The translations under genes were made by a program, and so were the position numbers. Below are positions 8,616 through 18,516 of a stretch of 64,000 nucleotides of DNA, one piece after another (position 1 is the stretch's first letter; every line of letters begins with the position of its first letter). This stretch comes from Shewanella frigidimarina (GTDB lineage Bacteria > Pseudomonadota > Gammaproteobacteria > Enterobacterales > Shewanellaceae). Below the pieces are notes generated by a model. The model was not told the origin of the DNA. It did no database searches and was given only the letters and a program-made list of their open reading frames with translations. The stretch covers positions 1 through 64,000 of the forward strand of contig NZ_RKKE01000001.1 in assembly GCF_003797125.1 (NCBI RefSeq), given 5' to 3'.

Positions 8616-9017
8616 TTATTTAACGCGTTTCATTAACACTTGAGTGGTAAATTGACCGTTACTGATCACACGGAACTTATCATACGTTTGAAAAATAGCA
8701 TTACCTTGATAAGTGATCATTGCCACAACACCGTAATCAACACCGCTTTTGACTAACTCAGCAGGTAAGGTGAATTTAAATGGAACGGGTGCTCTGGCTA
8801 TATCAAAGTTTTTTTGAGAAATAATCGCCCCCGGAGTATTGAAATCAATCAATGCGATGTTAATTTTACATCCCTGTGGCAAGGCGATTTTTTCTGCATA
8901 ACCTGCATAACCATTCACAATCACTGGTTTTTCAGGCTCAATCGTCACACAACCATTCAGTATGATGGCAATCAAAGTGACAACGGCGAACTGTATCCAT
9001 TTCTTAATTATTAACAT
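8616..9017 (-). CDS. ybaY: YbaY-family lipoprotein
   Basis: A 133-residue lipoprotein with a hydrophobic leader and lipobox ILNGC (Cys23). The remainder resembles the YbaY/YscW fold, a beta-rich domain with the pattern LPxxCKxxIALIDFNTPG. It lies 9 bp after tesB. The tesB-ybaY pair is also found in E. coli, which supports the assignment. The function of chromosomal YbaY proteins is not established; a link to type III secretion is known only for YscW. Confidence 0.8.
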   Translation of the reverse strand: MLIIKKWIQFAVVTLIAIILNGCVTIEPEKPVIVNGYAGYAEKIALPQGCKINIALIDFNTPGAIISQKNFDIARAPVPFKFTLPAELVKSGVDYGVVAMITYQGNAIFQTYDKFRVISNGQFTTQVLMKRVK

Positions 9018-9026
9018 GTTAGCGTC

Positions 9027-9887
9027 CTACTTGGTCATTCTGATTAAACCTTCCTGCGTGGCAGAAGCCACAAGACGTCCTTGCTGATCAAAAAACTGCC
9101 CCTTAACAAATCCACGTCCACCGCCTGCATTGGGGCTATCAATACAGTACAAGAGCCATTCTCCCATATTAAATGGGCGATGGAACCACATGGCATGATC
9201 AATAGTGGCCATACGCATACCTGGAGTTAAAAAAGACACCCCATGGGGCTGAGTTGCTGTGGCTAAAAAATTAAAATCCGATGCGTAAGCGAGTAAATAC
9301 TCTTGAATACTGTGATCCGATGGTACTTGTCCATTGGCACGTAGCCATACATACCCTTTTGCCTCTGTGGTGTTTGGCGCGATAGGATGAACTGGGTTAA
9401 CTAAACGCATTTCAATCGGAGAGTCTGCCATAAATTTTTCGAGCATTTTCGCAGGTACTTTATCACGCATGGTCACGGCAAGTTCTTGCTGATTCAATAA
9501 ACCTTCAGGTCCTGGCACATCAGGCATGACATCTTGATGATTAAAGCCTTCTTCAACCGTTTGGAACGAACAGGTCATATAAAAAATAGGTCGACCTTTC
9601 TGGATCGCTTTCACTCTACGCGCACTAAAGCTTCCTCCGTCGCGCATATTTTCAACATCGTAAATAATCGGCAGCTTTTCGTCACCGGCACGTAAAAAGT
9701 ATGAGTGTAAAGAATGTACATGACGGTCTTCACTAACCGTTTGTTTTGCAGCACTTAACGCTTGCCCCATCACCTGGCCACCAAACACGTGCCCGAAGCC
9801 TAAATCTTGACTCTGGCCGCGAAACAGACCTAACTCAATCTTCTCAAGTGACAACAATGACAATAAATCGTTTAATACCTGACTCAT
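9027..9887 (-). CDS. tesB: acyl-CoA thioesterase II
   Basis: Double hot-dog thioesterase that hydrolyses medium- and long-chain acyl-CoA to free acid and CoA in the cytoplasm. The 286-residue length is typical. The N-terminal hot-dog has FGGQVMGQALSAA, and the second has YASDFNFLATATQPHG with the catalytic Asp of the family. The C-terminal FDQQGRLVASATQEGLIR is also a family signature. It is the first gene of a tesB-ybaY unit, divergent from menA. Confidence 0.95.
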   Translation of the reverse strand: MSQVLNDLLSLLSLEKIELGLFRGQSQDLGFGHVFGGQVMGQALSAAKQTVSEDRHVHSLHSYFLRAGDEKLPIIYDVENMRDGGSFSARRVKAIQKGRPIFYMTCSFQTVEEGFNHQDVMPDVPGPEGLLNQQELAVTMRDKVPAKMLEKFMADSPIEMRLVNPVHPIAPNTTEAKGYVWLRANGQVPSDHSIQEYLLAYASDFNFLATATQPHGVSFLTPGMRMATIDHAMWFHRPFNMGEWLLYCIDSPNAGGGRGFVKGQFFDQQGRLVASATQEGLIRMTK

Positions 9888-10094
9888 AACACCTTCTCTA
9901 CAACTTGGATTAACGTTAAGGTTACCTCAGTTAAGCTGATGTTTTCTAGCTTATTCTATGGTAATAGCTGAATTAAAGTCATCTTGTGACAAATCACAAA
10001 ATAGTGATGCAACGCAAATATTCATATCTGCAGCCTTATTGAATATTTGGTATGCTATTAGACATAACTAATCAACAGTGCGTCTCACAATATT

Positions 10095-10988
10095 ATGCAA
10101 CCTAGCTCAATGCAATCATGGTTTATGGCTATCCGTCCTCGTACGTTACCGGCGGCAATCGGTCCATTATTAATTGGAAACATGCTCGCGATTGGGCTCG
10201 AACAATTTAGCTTACTCATCGCCTTCACCTCAATGCTATGTGCGGTATTATTGCAAATTTCAGTTAATCTCGCTAATGACTACTTTGACTTTAAGAATGG
10301 TATCGACACCGAAGAGCGTCTCGGTCCAATAAGAGTCACTCAAAGCGGCATACTTGCGCCTTCATCAGTACGAAACGCCATGATCGGTTGCCTTATTACA
10401 TCACTATTAGTGGGTTCATTACTGATCGTTCACGGTGGCTGGCCCATTGCCATTCTTGCAACAGCCTCTATATTGGGCGCGTTGTGTTATAGCGGAGGCC
10501 CCTACCCACTTGCGTCACATGGATTAGGTGAAATTGCTGCATTTGTATTTTTCGGCTTAGTCGCCGTTGTTGGCAGTTACTATTTACAAGCAGGCACCAC
10601 CACCATGACAGCGTGGTTACTTGGCTGTGCTATTGGCTTTTTTAATGCGGCCATCATGCTAGTCAACAATACTAGAGACATTTCTACCGACACTAAAGCA
10701 GGTAAAAATACCCTTGCGGTACGAATTGGTGAAGCACAAGCTAAAGTGTTGTACCAAAGTTTTGTCTATTTACCATTTGGTATCATTATCGCGGGATTCC
10801 TGCTCGGGTCACTCGATGGATTACCTGTATTATTATCGGGAGCATCATTAATCATTGCGCGTAATCTCAGCCGCGAATTTTACGATAACTCAGGTGAAGC
10901 ATTAAATCCGATCCTTGGACAAACAGCTAAATTGACGATGATTTTTAGCGTCTTATTTAGCATTGGATTGTACTTTTCGCTGACCTAA
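10095..10988 (+). CDS. menA: 1,4-dihydroxy-2-naphthoate polyprenyltransferase (MenA-like)
   Basis: Membrane UbiA-family prenyltransferase that attaches the isoprenoid tail to 1,4-dihydroxy-2-naphthoate in menaquinone synthesis. There are eight or nine hydrophobic segments. The first Asp-rich motif is NDYFDFKNGID (61-71) and the second is around NNTRDISTDTKAGKNTLA. Length 297 residues. An in-frame ATG at 10110 (MQSWFMAIRP) is an equally possible start, since neither has a clear ribosome-binding site. It stands alone and is followed by a terminator shared with convergent gnd. Confidence 0.92.
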   Translation: MQPSSMQSWFMAIRPRTLPAAIGPLLIGNMLAIGLEQFSLLIAFTSMLCAVLLQISVNLANDYFDFKNGIDTEERLGPIRVTQSGILAPSSVRNAMIGCLITSLLVGSLLIVHGGWPIAILATASILGALCYSGGPYPLASHGLGEIAAFVFFGLVAVVGSYYLQAGTTTMTAWLLGCAIGFFNAAIMLVNNTRDISTDTKAGKNTLAVRIGEAQAKVLYQSFVYLPFGIIIAGFLLGSLDGLPVLLSGASLIIARNLSREFYDNSGEALNPILGQTAKLTMIFSVLFSIGLYFSLT

Positions 10989-11010
10989 CCATTTTCCTTA
11001 GCTAAATAAA

Positions 11011-11045
11011 AAAGGCGCTTCATTGTAAAATGAAGCGCCTTTTTT
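11011..11045 (+). terminator. bidirectional terminator, menA / gnd
   Basis: A 14-bp stem AAAGGCGCTTCATT/AATGAAGCGCCTTT is flanked by A and T runs on both sides. It can end menA on the plus strand and gnd on the minus strand. Confidence 0.9.
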
Positions 11046-11058
11046 AACGTAAGCGTAA

Positions 11059-12588
11059 TTACACCTTAGACAAAGTGCGTTGTTTTGCACTCCAATCTAA
11101 ATGGTATTTCTCACCAGCGGGCTTATCGGTGCGCTCAAAAGTATGTGAACCGAAAAAGTCGCGCTGACCTTGTAATAAATTAGCGGGTAATGTCTCACAG
11201 CGGTAACTGTCGTAATAGGCAATAGCCGAACTAATACAAGGTGCAGGAATGCCTTGCATAATAGAGGCTGCAACCGTTTTACGCCAGTTAAGGTGTTTTT
11301 GCGACAATGTCTGGCTAAAAGTGTCGGCCATTAATAAGTTTGCTAGGTTTGCATCTTCTTGATAAGCCTGAGTAATAGACTGCAAGAATGTCGCTCGAAT
11401 AATACAACCCGCTCGCCAAATTTTAGCAATTTCAGCAAAATCTAAAGACCAATTTTGCTCTTTAGCATTCATCGCCATCAACTGGAAACCTTGAGCATAA
11501 CAGCACACTTTAGCGCAATATAATGCATCTTCAAGGTTAGCAATAAACTCAGCTTTTTCAGCATCACTAAAACTGACTGGTGCAGGTCCTGCTAACTTCG
11601 AGCTTAACTGCATACGCAAGTTTTTCTGAGTACTCACTGCGCGTGCATAAACAGCTTCTGCAATCGTTGGCGCTGGGCAACCAATTTGCAAGCTGCTCAC
11701 TGCAGTCCATAAACCAGTGCCTTTTTGGCCTGCTTTATCTAAAATCATTTCAACTAACGGCTTGCCAGTTAAGGGATCGTCTTGTTGTAAGACTTCAGCA
11801 CTAATCCCCATAAGGTAACTGTTAAGAATACCTTTATTCCAACCATTGAACACATCACCGATGTCATGGGCAGACATGCCTAAGCCGTCACTGAGTAACT
11901 GGTAAGCTTCGCAAATAAGTTGCATATCCGCATATTCAATGCCGTTATGAACCATTTTAACGTAATGACCAGAACCAGCAGGACCAATATAAGTCGTACA
12001 TGGCTCACCTTCGGTTACTGGATTGCCAGGCTCAAAACGCTCAATCGGTAAACCTGTTACAGAATCCACCTTAGCAGCAATGGCTTTCCAAATTGGCTCA
12101 ACATAACGCCATGCTTTTTCATCTCCACTAGGCATTAGCGATGGACCAAAACGTGCACCTACTTCGCCACCAGACACTGCAGAGCTAAAGAAAACAAACT
12201 TATCTTTATAACGTGCTTCGCGTTCTACCGTATCGGTCCAAAGGCTGTTACCCGTATCAATAACGATATCATTGGCTTCAATACCAGCTTCGATTAACGA
12301 TTTACACACACCGTCAACAGGCCCACCAGCAGGCACAGATAAAACAATCACTCGAGGTTCAACTAATTTAGCCAGTATTTCTGTAAGATTATTACATGAC
12401 TGCATGCGCGGTGCCGTACCGGCTTTACGCTCACTTTCTTCTTGAGCCACAGCGGCGTTGACTTTTGGAGTATCTAAATCGAAAACTGCAACATGGTAGC
12501 CGTTGTCAGCAATGTTTAATGCGAGGTTCTTGCCCATAACACCAAGGCCGATAACGCCGATGTGAGATTGTTGGGTGTGGTTATTCAT
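11059..12588 (-). CDS. gnd: 6-phosphogluconate dehydrogenase, decarboxylating
   Basis: Oxidative pentose phosphate pathway enzyme: 6-phosphogluconate plus NADP+ gives ribulose 5-phosphate, CO2 and NADPH. The N-terminal Rossmann motif is GVIGLGVMGKNLALN. Substrate-binding segments are SAVSGGEVGARFGPSLMPSG and GHYVKMVHNGIEYADMQ, with the catalytic Lys and conserved His-Asn. The C-terminal helical domain ends with QRDFFGSHTFERTD. I use ATG 12588 (509 residues) rather than GTG 12603. It is longer than E. coli Gnd (about 468 by recall) because of extra segments, as in related marine species. Confidence 0.95.
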   Translation of the reverse strand: MNNHTQQSHIGVIGLGVMGKNLALNIADNGYHVAVFDLDTPKVNAAVAQEESERKAGTAPRMQSCNNLTEILAKLVEPRVIVLSVPAGGPVDGVCKSLIEAGIEANDIVIDTGNSLWTDTVEREARYKDKFVFFSSAVSGGEVGARFGPSLMPSGDEKAWRYVEPIWKAIAAKVDSVTGLPIERFEPGNPVTEGEPCTTYIGPAGSGHYVKMVHNGIEYADMQLICEAYQLLSDGLGMSAHDIGDVFNGWNKGILNSYLMGISAEVLQQDDPLTGKPLVEMILDKAGQKGTGLWTAVSSLQIGCPAPTIAEAVYARAVSTQKNLRMQLSSKLAGPAPVSFSDAEKAEFIANLEDALYCAKVCCYAQGFQLMAMNAKEQNWSLDFAEIAKIWRAGCIIRATFLQSITQAYQEDANLANLLMADTFSQTLSQKHLNWRKTVAASIMQGIPAPCISSAIAYYDSYRCETLPANLLQGQRDFFGSHTFERTDKPAGEKYHLDWSAKQRTLSKV

Positions 12589-12757
12589 AGTGTATGTTTC
12601 CACAGGTCACAGAGATTAATCGCGTAGTGCGAATCCATTTGGGTGGCAATTATAGCGATTCTTGTAACTAAATTACCAGTCACAAAACGCGGAAACGCTG
12701 TTTTTTACAATGTATGCTCAATCTGTTTATTAGGAGGTAACATCTTGTCACAATAGA

Positions 12758-12790
12758 AAAAACCATAAAAACACTGGTTTTTTATGGTTT
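12758..12790 (-). terminator. terminator of prpE
   Basis: On the minus strand, stem AAACCATAAAAA / TTTTTATGGTTT with a six-base loop is followed by T-rich sequence. It lies just beyond the prpE stop. Confidence 0.8.
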
Positions 12791-12841
12791 CGATTAAAAA
12801 TCACCGCGTCTTATACTACGGTTAATTATTGAAGAGTAACA

Positions 12842-14758
12842 TCATGTTAATTCAGTAGTTAGTGCATTAGCATAACCCATTCTAGTCAGCGCATTGCGAA
12901 CAATATCCAAGGTTTGTGGGTCTTCAATCGTTGCTGGCATGGTGTACTCTTGATTGTCAGCAATTTTACGCATTGTGGCGCGTAATATTTTTCCAGAGCG
13001 AGTTTTAGGCAACTTTTGCACAGCACTGACTAGCCTAAATGAAGCCACTGGGCCAATTTCATGACGAACTAGTGCAAGTAACTCTTTATAAAGAGCTTCA
13101 TCTGATAAGGTAACGCCATTTTTAAGAACCACTAATCCAAGGGGCACCTGGCCTTTCAGTTTATCTTGCACACCAATTACCGCAGCCTCAGCAACGGCTT
13201 CATGCTGACATAAGACCTCTTCAAATCGACCGGTAGATAATCGGTGTCCGGCAACATTTATGATGTCATCAATTCTGCTCATAATGTATAAATAACCATC
13301 TTCATCGACGTAACCAGCATCTCCAGTTAAGTAATAACCAGGGTACATAGACAAGTAACTGTCAATATAGCGTTTATCATTTTGCCACAAGGTCGTTAAT
13401 GTGCCTGGTGGTAAAGGCTGCTTTATCACCACATTACCACTTTCATTAGAAGCCACTTGTTGCCCCATAGCATCAAGAATCTCCACTTGGTATCCAGGTA
13501 CTGCGCGCGCAGGCGATCCGGCTTTAATCTCTATCGGATCGGTGCCCATCAAATTTGCCGCGACTGGCCAACCGGTTTCGGTTTGCCACCAATGATCAAT
13601 TACAGGTTTACCTAACTGCTGCTGACTCCAATTTAAGGTGTCAGGATCGCAACGCTCCCCCGCTAAATACATTTGCTTCAGACAAGTTAAATCAAATTGT
13701 TTAATAAACTCGCCGTCAGGATCTTCTCGTTTTATGGCACGAATAGCTGTGGGGGCGGTAAAAAAGCTACGAACATTTTTTTGCTCGATAATACGCCAAA
13801 ATGCACCGGCATCGGGAGTACCAATAGGCTTACCTTCGTACATTATGGTCGTCGCACCCACAAGCAATGGCCCATAAACAATATATGAATGCCCTACCAC
13901 CCAGCCAACATCAGATGCCGCCCAAAAAACATCGCCAACACCAATGTCATAAATGTGTTTCATCGACCATGCTAATGCGACTGCATGGCCACCATTATCA
14001 CGTACTACACCTTTAGGTTGGCCAGTGGTACCAGAGGTATATAAAACATATAAAGGATCGGTCGCATCGAGCGACACGCAATCAGCGTCAGGCGCACCCA
14101 CCAGTGAACTGTACCAATCCAGATCTCTTGGTGACTGTAGTTGTGCTTGATATTCAGTACGATTTAAAATAATGCAGTGATCGACTTGATGTTGTGCTTG
14201 AGATAATGCGTCATCGAGTAAAGGCTTATACGGTACGACACCAGAAGGCTCAATACCGCATGAAGCAGACAGAATTAACTTGGGTTTTGCATCGTTAATA
14301 CGAGTCGAAAGCTCATTGGCGGCAAAACCACCAAATACCACAGAATGAATTGCACCAATCCGTGCACATGCCAGCATGGCATAGGCGGTTTCTGGCACCA
14401 TTGGCATATAAATAACCACTCGGTCGCCTTTTTCGACGCCAAGAGACACCATCAATCCAGCCAAGCGTTTAACTTGAGCCAACACAGATTGATAGCTAAT
14501 AGAGTATTCGTTTTGCGTCACAGGACTAATATAGTGAATTGCAGTTTGCTCGCCTCGCCCAGCTAATACATGGCGATCAACGGCATTGAAGCAGGTGTTC
14601 ATCTTACCATCAGCAAACCAACGATAAAACGGTTTGTCGCTGTCATCTAATACCTTTTTTGGCGCAACATCCCAATGAATGGATTTTGCCGCTTGTTGCC
14701 AAAATACTTCAGGCTCGGCTATCGATTGTGCGTGCATTGATAGTCCTAACTCAGCCAT
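12842..14758 (-). CDS. prpE: propionyl-CoA synthetase
   Basis: AMP-forming acyl-CoA synthetase that activates propionate (and likely acetate weakly). The adenylation motif is YTSGTTGQPKGVVRDNGGH. The RDNGGH extension and the WAASDVGWVVGHSYIVYGPL block are typical of PrpE-type enzymes. The C-terminal RSGKILRATMRKI holds the lysine that is acetylated in this family. 638 residues, with a clear GGAG ribosome-binding site. It is divergent from liuR. Branched-chain amino acid breakdown makes propionyl-CoA, so the proximity may be functional, but that is inference. Confidence 0.93.
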   Translation of the reverse strand: MAELGLSMHAQSIAEPEVFWQQAAKSIHWDVAPKKVLDDSDKPFYRWFADGKMNTCFNAVDRHVLAGRGEQTAIHYISPVTQNEYSISYQSVLAQVKRLAGLMVSLGVEKGDRVVIYMPMVPETAYAMLACARIGAIHSVVFGGFAANELSTRINDAKPKLILSASCGIEPSGVVPYKPLLDDALSQAQHQVDHCIILNRTEYQAQLQSPRDLDWYSSLVGAPDADCVSLDATDPLYVLYTSGTTGQPKGVVRDNGGHAVALAWSMKHIYDIGVGDVFWAASDVGWVVGHSYIVYGPLLVGATTIMYEGKPIGTPDAGAFWRIIEQKNVRSFFTAPTAIRAIKREDPDGEFIKQFDLTCLKQMYLAGERCDPDTLNWSQQQLGKPVIDHWWQTETGWPVAANLMGTDPIEIKAGSPARAVPGYQVEILDAMGQQVASNESGNVVIKQPLPPGTLTTLWQNDKRYIDSYLSMYPGYYLTGDAGYVDEDGYLYIMSRIDDIINVAGHRLSTGRFEEVLCQHEAVAEAAVIGVQDKLKGQVPLGLVVLKNGVTLSDEALYKELLALVRHEIGPVASFRLVSAVQKLPKTRSGKILRATMRKIADNQEYTMPATIEDPQTLDIVRNALTRMGYANALTTELT

Positions 14759-15073
14759 ATTGTTCTCCGTTAATCAGCATTTATTAAATTGATTATGAGC
14801 AGAATTTATCAAATAGCCCTATTAGACCAAGGGATAATAGCGTTACATAATGCGAGAAATACCTTTAATTTCAATCGAGTGTTTAACTTAAGCAGAACAA
14901 ATGACAAATATAAAAAAATACAAAACAGAACAGATGGTTAAGGTATAATTATGGTATAAGTGGCAAGCAAAATTAACACAATATCCACAGTTTAAAAGCT
15001 GAAACAACCGCACCAAACTTTACCTTTACGTAAACTTCATATATCTTGCATCAAAAGAAACACTTTTGGTGAC
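14759..15073. promoter_or_regulatory. prpE-liuR divergent promoter region
   Basis: A 315-bp AT-rich intergenic region between divergent genes. It holds the LiuR-type operator close to liuR. No small gene or RNA was recognised in the rest. Confidence 0.6.
15019..15034 (+). promoter_or_regulatory. LiuR-type operator upstream of liuR
   Basis: TTTACCTTTACGTAAA is one of three similar 16-bp sites in this window (also 33616 and 40430). It lies 40 bp before liuR, so LiuR probably controls itself and the operon. The match to the LiuR consensus is from memory. Confidence 0.75.
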
Positions 15074-15487
15074 ATGATGAGCACAACCCACATTCCTCAA
15101 TCAACATATTCAATCAGTGACTTATCAAAAGAATTTGATATCACCACCCGCAGTATTCGTTTTTACGAAGACCAAGGCTTGATTAAACCTAAGCGTCGCG
15201 GGCAAACCCGAATTTACAGCCTGAAAGACCGAGTGCGTTTAAAACTTATTTTACGCGGCAAACGCCTTGGATTTTCTTTAGCAGAAACACGACGTTTATT
15301 TGAACTTTACGACGCGGATAAAAGCAGCTCAACTCAACTACAAACTATGCTTGATTTAGTGAACGAGAAAAAATCAGCTCTTCAACAACAAATGGACGAC
15401 ATTAAAGTCGTGCTAATGGAGCTAAATTCAGCCGAACAACAGTGCAAAGCGGCATTAGCCGACAATTCGACTAAGAAAGCCAAATAA
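15074..15487 (+). CDS. liuR: MerR-family regulator of branched-chain acid degradation, LiuR
   Basis: A 137-residue MerR-type transcription factor. The N-terminal winged helix-turn-helix reads YSISDLSKEFDITTRSIRFY, followed by the EDQGLIKPKRRGQTRIYS wing and a C-terminal dimerisation helix (LVNEKKSALQQQMDDIKV). There is no cluster of cysteines, so a metal effector is unlikely; family members respond to acyl-CoA intermediates. Position at the head of the liu genes and an operator 40 bp upstream support the name. The 119-bp gap to liuA contains two small hairpins (15502-15521, and around 15539-15568) without a T run. Confidence 0.9.
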   Translation: MMSTTHIPQSTYSISDLSKEFDITTRSIRFYEDQGLIKPKRRGQTRIYSLKDRVRLKLILRGKRLGFSLAETRRLFELYDADKSSSTQLQTMLDLVNEKKSALQQQMDDIKVVLMELNSAEQQCKAALADNSTKKAK

Positions 15488-15606
15488 CTACAAAAAATAA
15501 CTGGCTGACTCAATTCAGCCAATAGCTTTGCCCCACTGCCAAAAACGCAACCATAAAGCGTTGGCAGCAAATGTTTTACCAGACCATAAAAAATTAAACA
15601 GGACAC

Positions 15607-16782
15607 ATGAAAATGAGCGATTTATATACCAGTTTAAACTTCGGTTTAGGTGAAGATGTTGACATGTTACGTGACGCCGTTCGTGGTTTTGCCGCCAACG
15701 AAATTGCCCCCATGGCCGCCCAAGTCGATATCGACAATGAGTTCCCTAATCAGTTATGGCCAGTACTTGGCGAGATGGGTTTATTAGGTGTTACTGTTGA
15801 TGAGCAATATGGCGGCGCTAACATGGGCTATCTTGCTCACGTTGTCGCAATGGAAGAAATCTCCCGCGCATCAGCCTCTATTGGGTTAAGTTATGGTGCT
15901 CACTCAAACTTATGTGTGAACCAAATTAACCGTAACGGTAATGACGCTCAAAAAGCTAAATACTTACCAAAGCTTGTCAGTGGCGAACACATTGGTGCAC
16001 TTGCCATGAGCGAACCCAATGCCGGTTCTGATGTAGTGTCAATGAAACTGCATGCTCGCAAAGAAGGCGATCGTTACATCCTTAACGGCAATAAAATGTG
16101 GATCACTAACGGGCCTGATGCCCATACCTATGTTATTTACGCCAAGACCAACTTAGAAAAAGGCGCTCATGGCATTACCGCATTTATCGTTGAGCGTGGA
16201 TCGAAAGGATTTAGCCAAGCACAAAAACTCGACAAGCTAGGTATGCGCGGTTCGAACACCTGTGAATTGGTGTTTGAAGACTGCGAGGTGCCAGAAGAAA
16301 ACATCTTAGGCGGCCTCAATAATGGCGTAAAAGTGTTAATGAGTGGCCTTGATTATGAACGTGTAGTGTTGTCTGGTGGCCCATTAGGCATTATGTCTGC
16401 TTGTATGGACATAGTGGTGCCATACATTCATGAACGCGAACAGTTTGGTAAGTCAATTGGTCAATTCCAACTAGTGCAAGGCAAGTTAGCCGATATGTAC
16501 ACGGGTATGAACGCTGCCCGCGCTTATGTTTACAGTGTGGCTAAATCTTGTGACCGTGGTGAAACCACTCGTAAAGATGCCGCTGGCGCTATTTTGTACA
16601 GTGCAGAACTTGCCACTAAAATGGCCTTAGATGCCATTCAATTACTGGGCGGAAATGGCTATGTGAATGAATACGCAACTGGCCGTTTATTACGTGATGC
16701 TAAGCTTTACGAAATTGGTGCAGGCACCTCTGAAATTCGCCGCATGTTAATTGGTCGCGAATTGTTTAACGAGTCAAAGTAA
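15607..16782 (+). CDS. liuA: isovaleryl-CoA dehydrogenase
   Basis: FAD-dependent acyl-CoA dehydrogenase that converts isovaleryl-CoA to 3-methylcrotonyl-CoA in leucine degradation, passing electrons to ETF (etfBA lies at 38.7-40.3 kb). 391 residues (389 if the second ATG at 15613 is used; the AGGA at 15600-15603 is better spaced for that one). The flavin/substrate block [18 protein letters not shown] and the [17 protein letters not shown] segment are typical. The catalytic Glu of the isovaleryl-CoA type is in [12 protein letters not shown]. The C-terminal [11 protein letters not shown] is the usual FAD-contact motif. Confidence 0.95.
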   Translation: MKMSDLYTSLNFGLGEDVDMLRDAVRGFAANEIAPMAAQVDIDNEFPNQLWPVLGEMGLLGVTVDEQYGGANMGYLAHVVAMEEISRASASIGLSYGAHSNLCVNQINRNGNDAQKAKYLPKLVSGEHIGALAMSEPNAGSDVVSMKLHARKEGDRYILNGNKMWITNGPDAHTYVIYAKTNLEKGAHGITAFIVERGSKGFSQAQKLDKLGMRGSNTCELVFEDCEVPEENILGGLNNGVKVLMSGLDYERVVLSGGPLGIMSACMDIVVPYIHEREQFGKSIGQFQLVQGKLADMYTGMNAARAYVYSVAKSCDRGETTRKDAAGAILYSAELATKMALDAIQLLGGNGYVNEYATGRLLRDAKLYEIGAGTSEIRRMLIGRELFNESK

Positions 16783-16870
16783 CTAGCATTCCAGTACGAA
16801 GGCGGCATATCAAGCGTGTCATGTCGCCTTAATCAAGCCCCCTATTTTTTGCTTCATTAAGGATATAGAA

Positions 16871-18478
16871 ATGACGCAACTGAGCAGCCGTATCAATCCT
16901 CGCAGTGACGAATTTAAAGCCAAGTCAGACAGCATGGCGTTATTGGTCGATGATCTTCAACAAAAACTAAATAAAATCGAACAAGGTGGCGGCCCTGTCG
17001 CATTAGAACGCCATTTATCTCGTGGTAAATTATTGCCACGCCAGCGCGTTGAAAAGCTGCTCGACCCGGGTTCACCCTTCTTAGAAATATCGCAATTTGC
17101 CGCTTACGAAGTCTATGACGAAGAAGTTCCAGCCGCTGGTGTCATTGCTGGTATCGGCCGCGTCAGTGGTGTTGAGTGCATGATTATCGCCAACGACGCC
17201 ACCGTAAAAGGCGGCACTTACTACCCGATTACCGTTAAAAAGCATTTACGTGCCCAAGACATTGCCAACCGTTGCCACTTACCGTGTATCTACTTAGTCG
17301 ATTCAGGCGGCGCTAATTTACCCCGCCAAGATGAAGTATTTCCAGATCGCGATCATTTCGGCCGAATTTTTTATAACCAAGCGCAAATGTCAGCCAAAGG
17401 TATTCCGCAAATTGCTGTCGTCATGGGTTTGTGTACCGCAGGCGGCGCCTACGTTCCTGCAATGGCCGATGAGTCTATTATTGTTAAAGATCAAGGCACC
17501 ATCTTTTTAGCCGGACCTCCATTAGTGAAAGCAGCGACAGGTGAAGAAGTCAGTGCAGAAGAACTTGGCGGTGCAGAAGTTCACACTAAAATATCGGGTG
17601 TTGCCGATCATTTAGCGCAAAATGACGACCACGCGCTTGAACTCGCTCGCCGTGCAGTACTGCGTCTTAATCATCAAAAAGAAATCAAAAGCTTATTAAG
17701 CCCAGTCAAACCACCTAAGTTCGATATCCATGAATTGTACGGCATTGTTGGTACCGATCTTAAAAAGCCGTTTGACGTAAAAGAAGTCATTGCCCGTGTG
17801 GTTGATGACTCTGACTTTGACGAATTTAAAGCCAACTACGGTGCAACCTTAGTGTGTGGTTTTGCACGTATACATGGTTATCCAGTAGGAATTGTGGCCA
17901 ATAACGGCATTTTGTTTTCGGAATCGGCCCAAAAAGGCGCTCACTTCATTGAGCTATGTTGCCAACGTAAAATTCCGCTGTTATTCCTGCAAAACATTAC
18001 CGGCTTTATGGTGGGTAAAAAATACGAACACGAAGGCATTGCAAAACATGGCGCCAAAATGGTGACCGCGGTTTCTTGCGCCAACGTGCCTAAGTTTACC
18101 GTGATTATCGGTGGCAGTTATGGCGCAGGTAACTACGGCATGTGTGGCCGCGCATTCGAACCGACCATGATGTGGATGTGGCCAAACGCCCGTATTTCGG
18201 TAATGGGCGGCGAACAAGCTGCTGGCGTATTAGCCACAGTGCGCCGCGATGGTTTAGCTCGTAAAGGGGTCGAATGGTCAGCAGAAGATGAACAAGCCTT
18301 CCGTAAACCAATTGTTGAGCAATACGAAAAAGAAGGTCATCCGTATCATGCCAGTGCCCGACTTTGGGATGATGGCATTATTGATCCGGCACAAACGCGC
18401 GACGTGGTCGGCTTAGCCTTATCGGCAGCATTAAATGCTCCTATTGAAGATACCCGCTTTGGGGTGTTCCGCATGTAA
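16871..18478 (+). CDS. liuB: methylcrotonyl-CoA carboxylase carboxyltransferase (beta) subunit
   Basis: Transfers the carboxyl group from biotin to 3-methylcrotonyl-CoA, giving 3-methylglutaconyl-CoA. 535 residues with N- and C-terminal crotonase-like carboxyltransferase halves. Motifs include [17 protein letters not shown] in the first half and [11 protein letters not shown] plus [18 protein letters not shown] in the second. It works with the biotin subunit LiuD encoded two genes downstream. The 88-bp gap after liuA contains a 10-bp near-perfect hairpin (AAGGCGGCAT / ATGTCGCCTT) that may act as an mRNA processing or stability element. Confidence 0.95.
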   Translation: MTQLSSRINPRSDEFKAKSDSMALLVDDLQQKLNKIEQGGGPVALERHLSRGKLLPRQRVEKLLDPGSPFLEISQFAAYEVYDEEVPAAGVIAGIGRVSGVECMIIANDATVKGGTYYPITVKKHLRAQDIANRCHLPCIYLVDSGGANLPRQDEVFPDRDHFGRIFYNQAQMSAKGIPQIAVVMGLCTAGGAYVPAMADESIIVKDQGTIFLAGPPLVKAATGEEVSAEELGGAEVHTKISGVADHLAQNDDHALELARRAVLRLNHQKEIKSLLSPVKPPKFDIHELYGIVGTDLKKPFDVKEVIARVVDDSDFDEFKANYGATLVCGFARIHGYPVGIVANNGILFSESAQKGAHFIELCCQRKIPLLFLQNITGFMVGKKYEHEGIAKHGAKMVTAVSCANVPKFTVIIGGSYGAGNYGMCGRAFEPTMMWMWPNARISVMGGEQAAGVLATVRRDGLARKGVEWSAEDEQAFRKPIVEQYEKEGHPYHASARLWDDGIIDPAQTRDVVGLALSAALNAPIEDTRFGVFRM

Positions 18479-18516
18479 TTGTGCGGTTAATTCAGCTAAT
18501 TAAGGAGTAATAAATA

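Noticed and set aside
15502..15521. Terminator between liuR and liuA
   Set aside because: The TGGCTGA/TCAGCCA hairpin lacks a T run, and the genes are expected to be co-transcribed.
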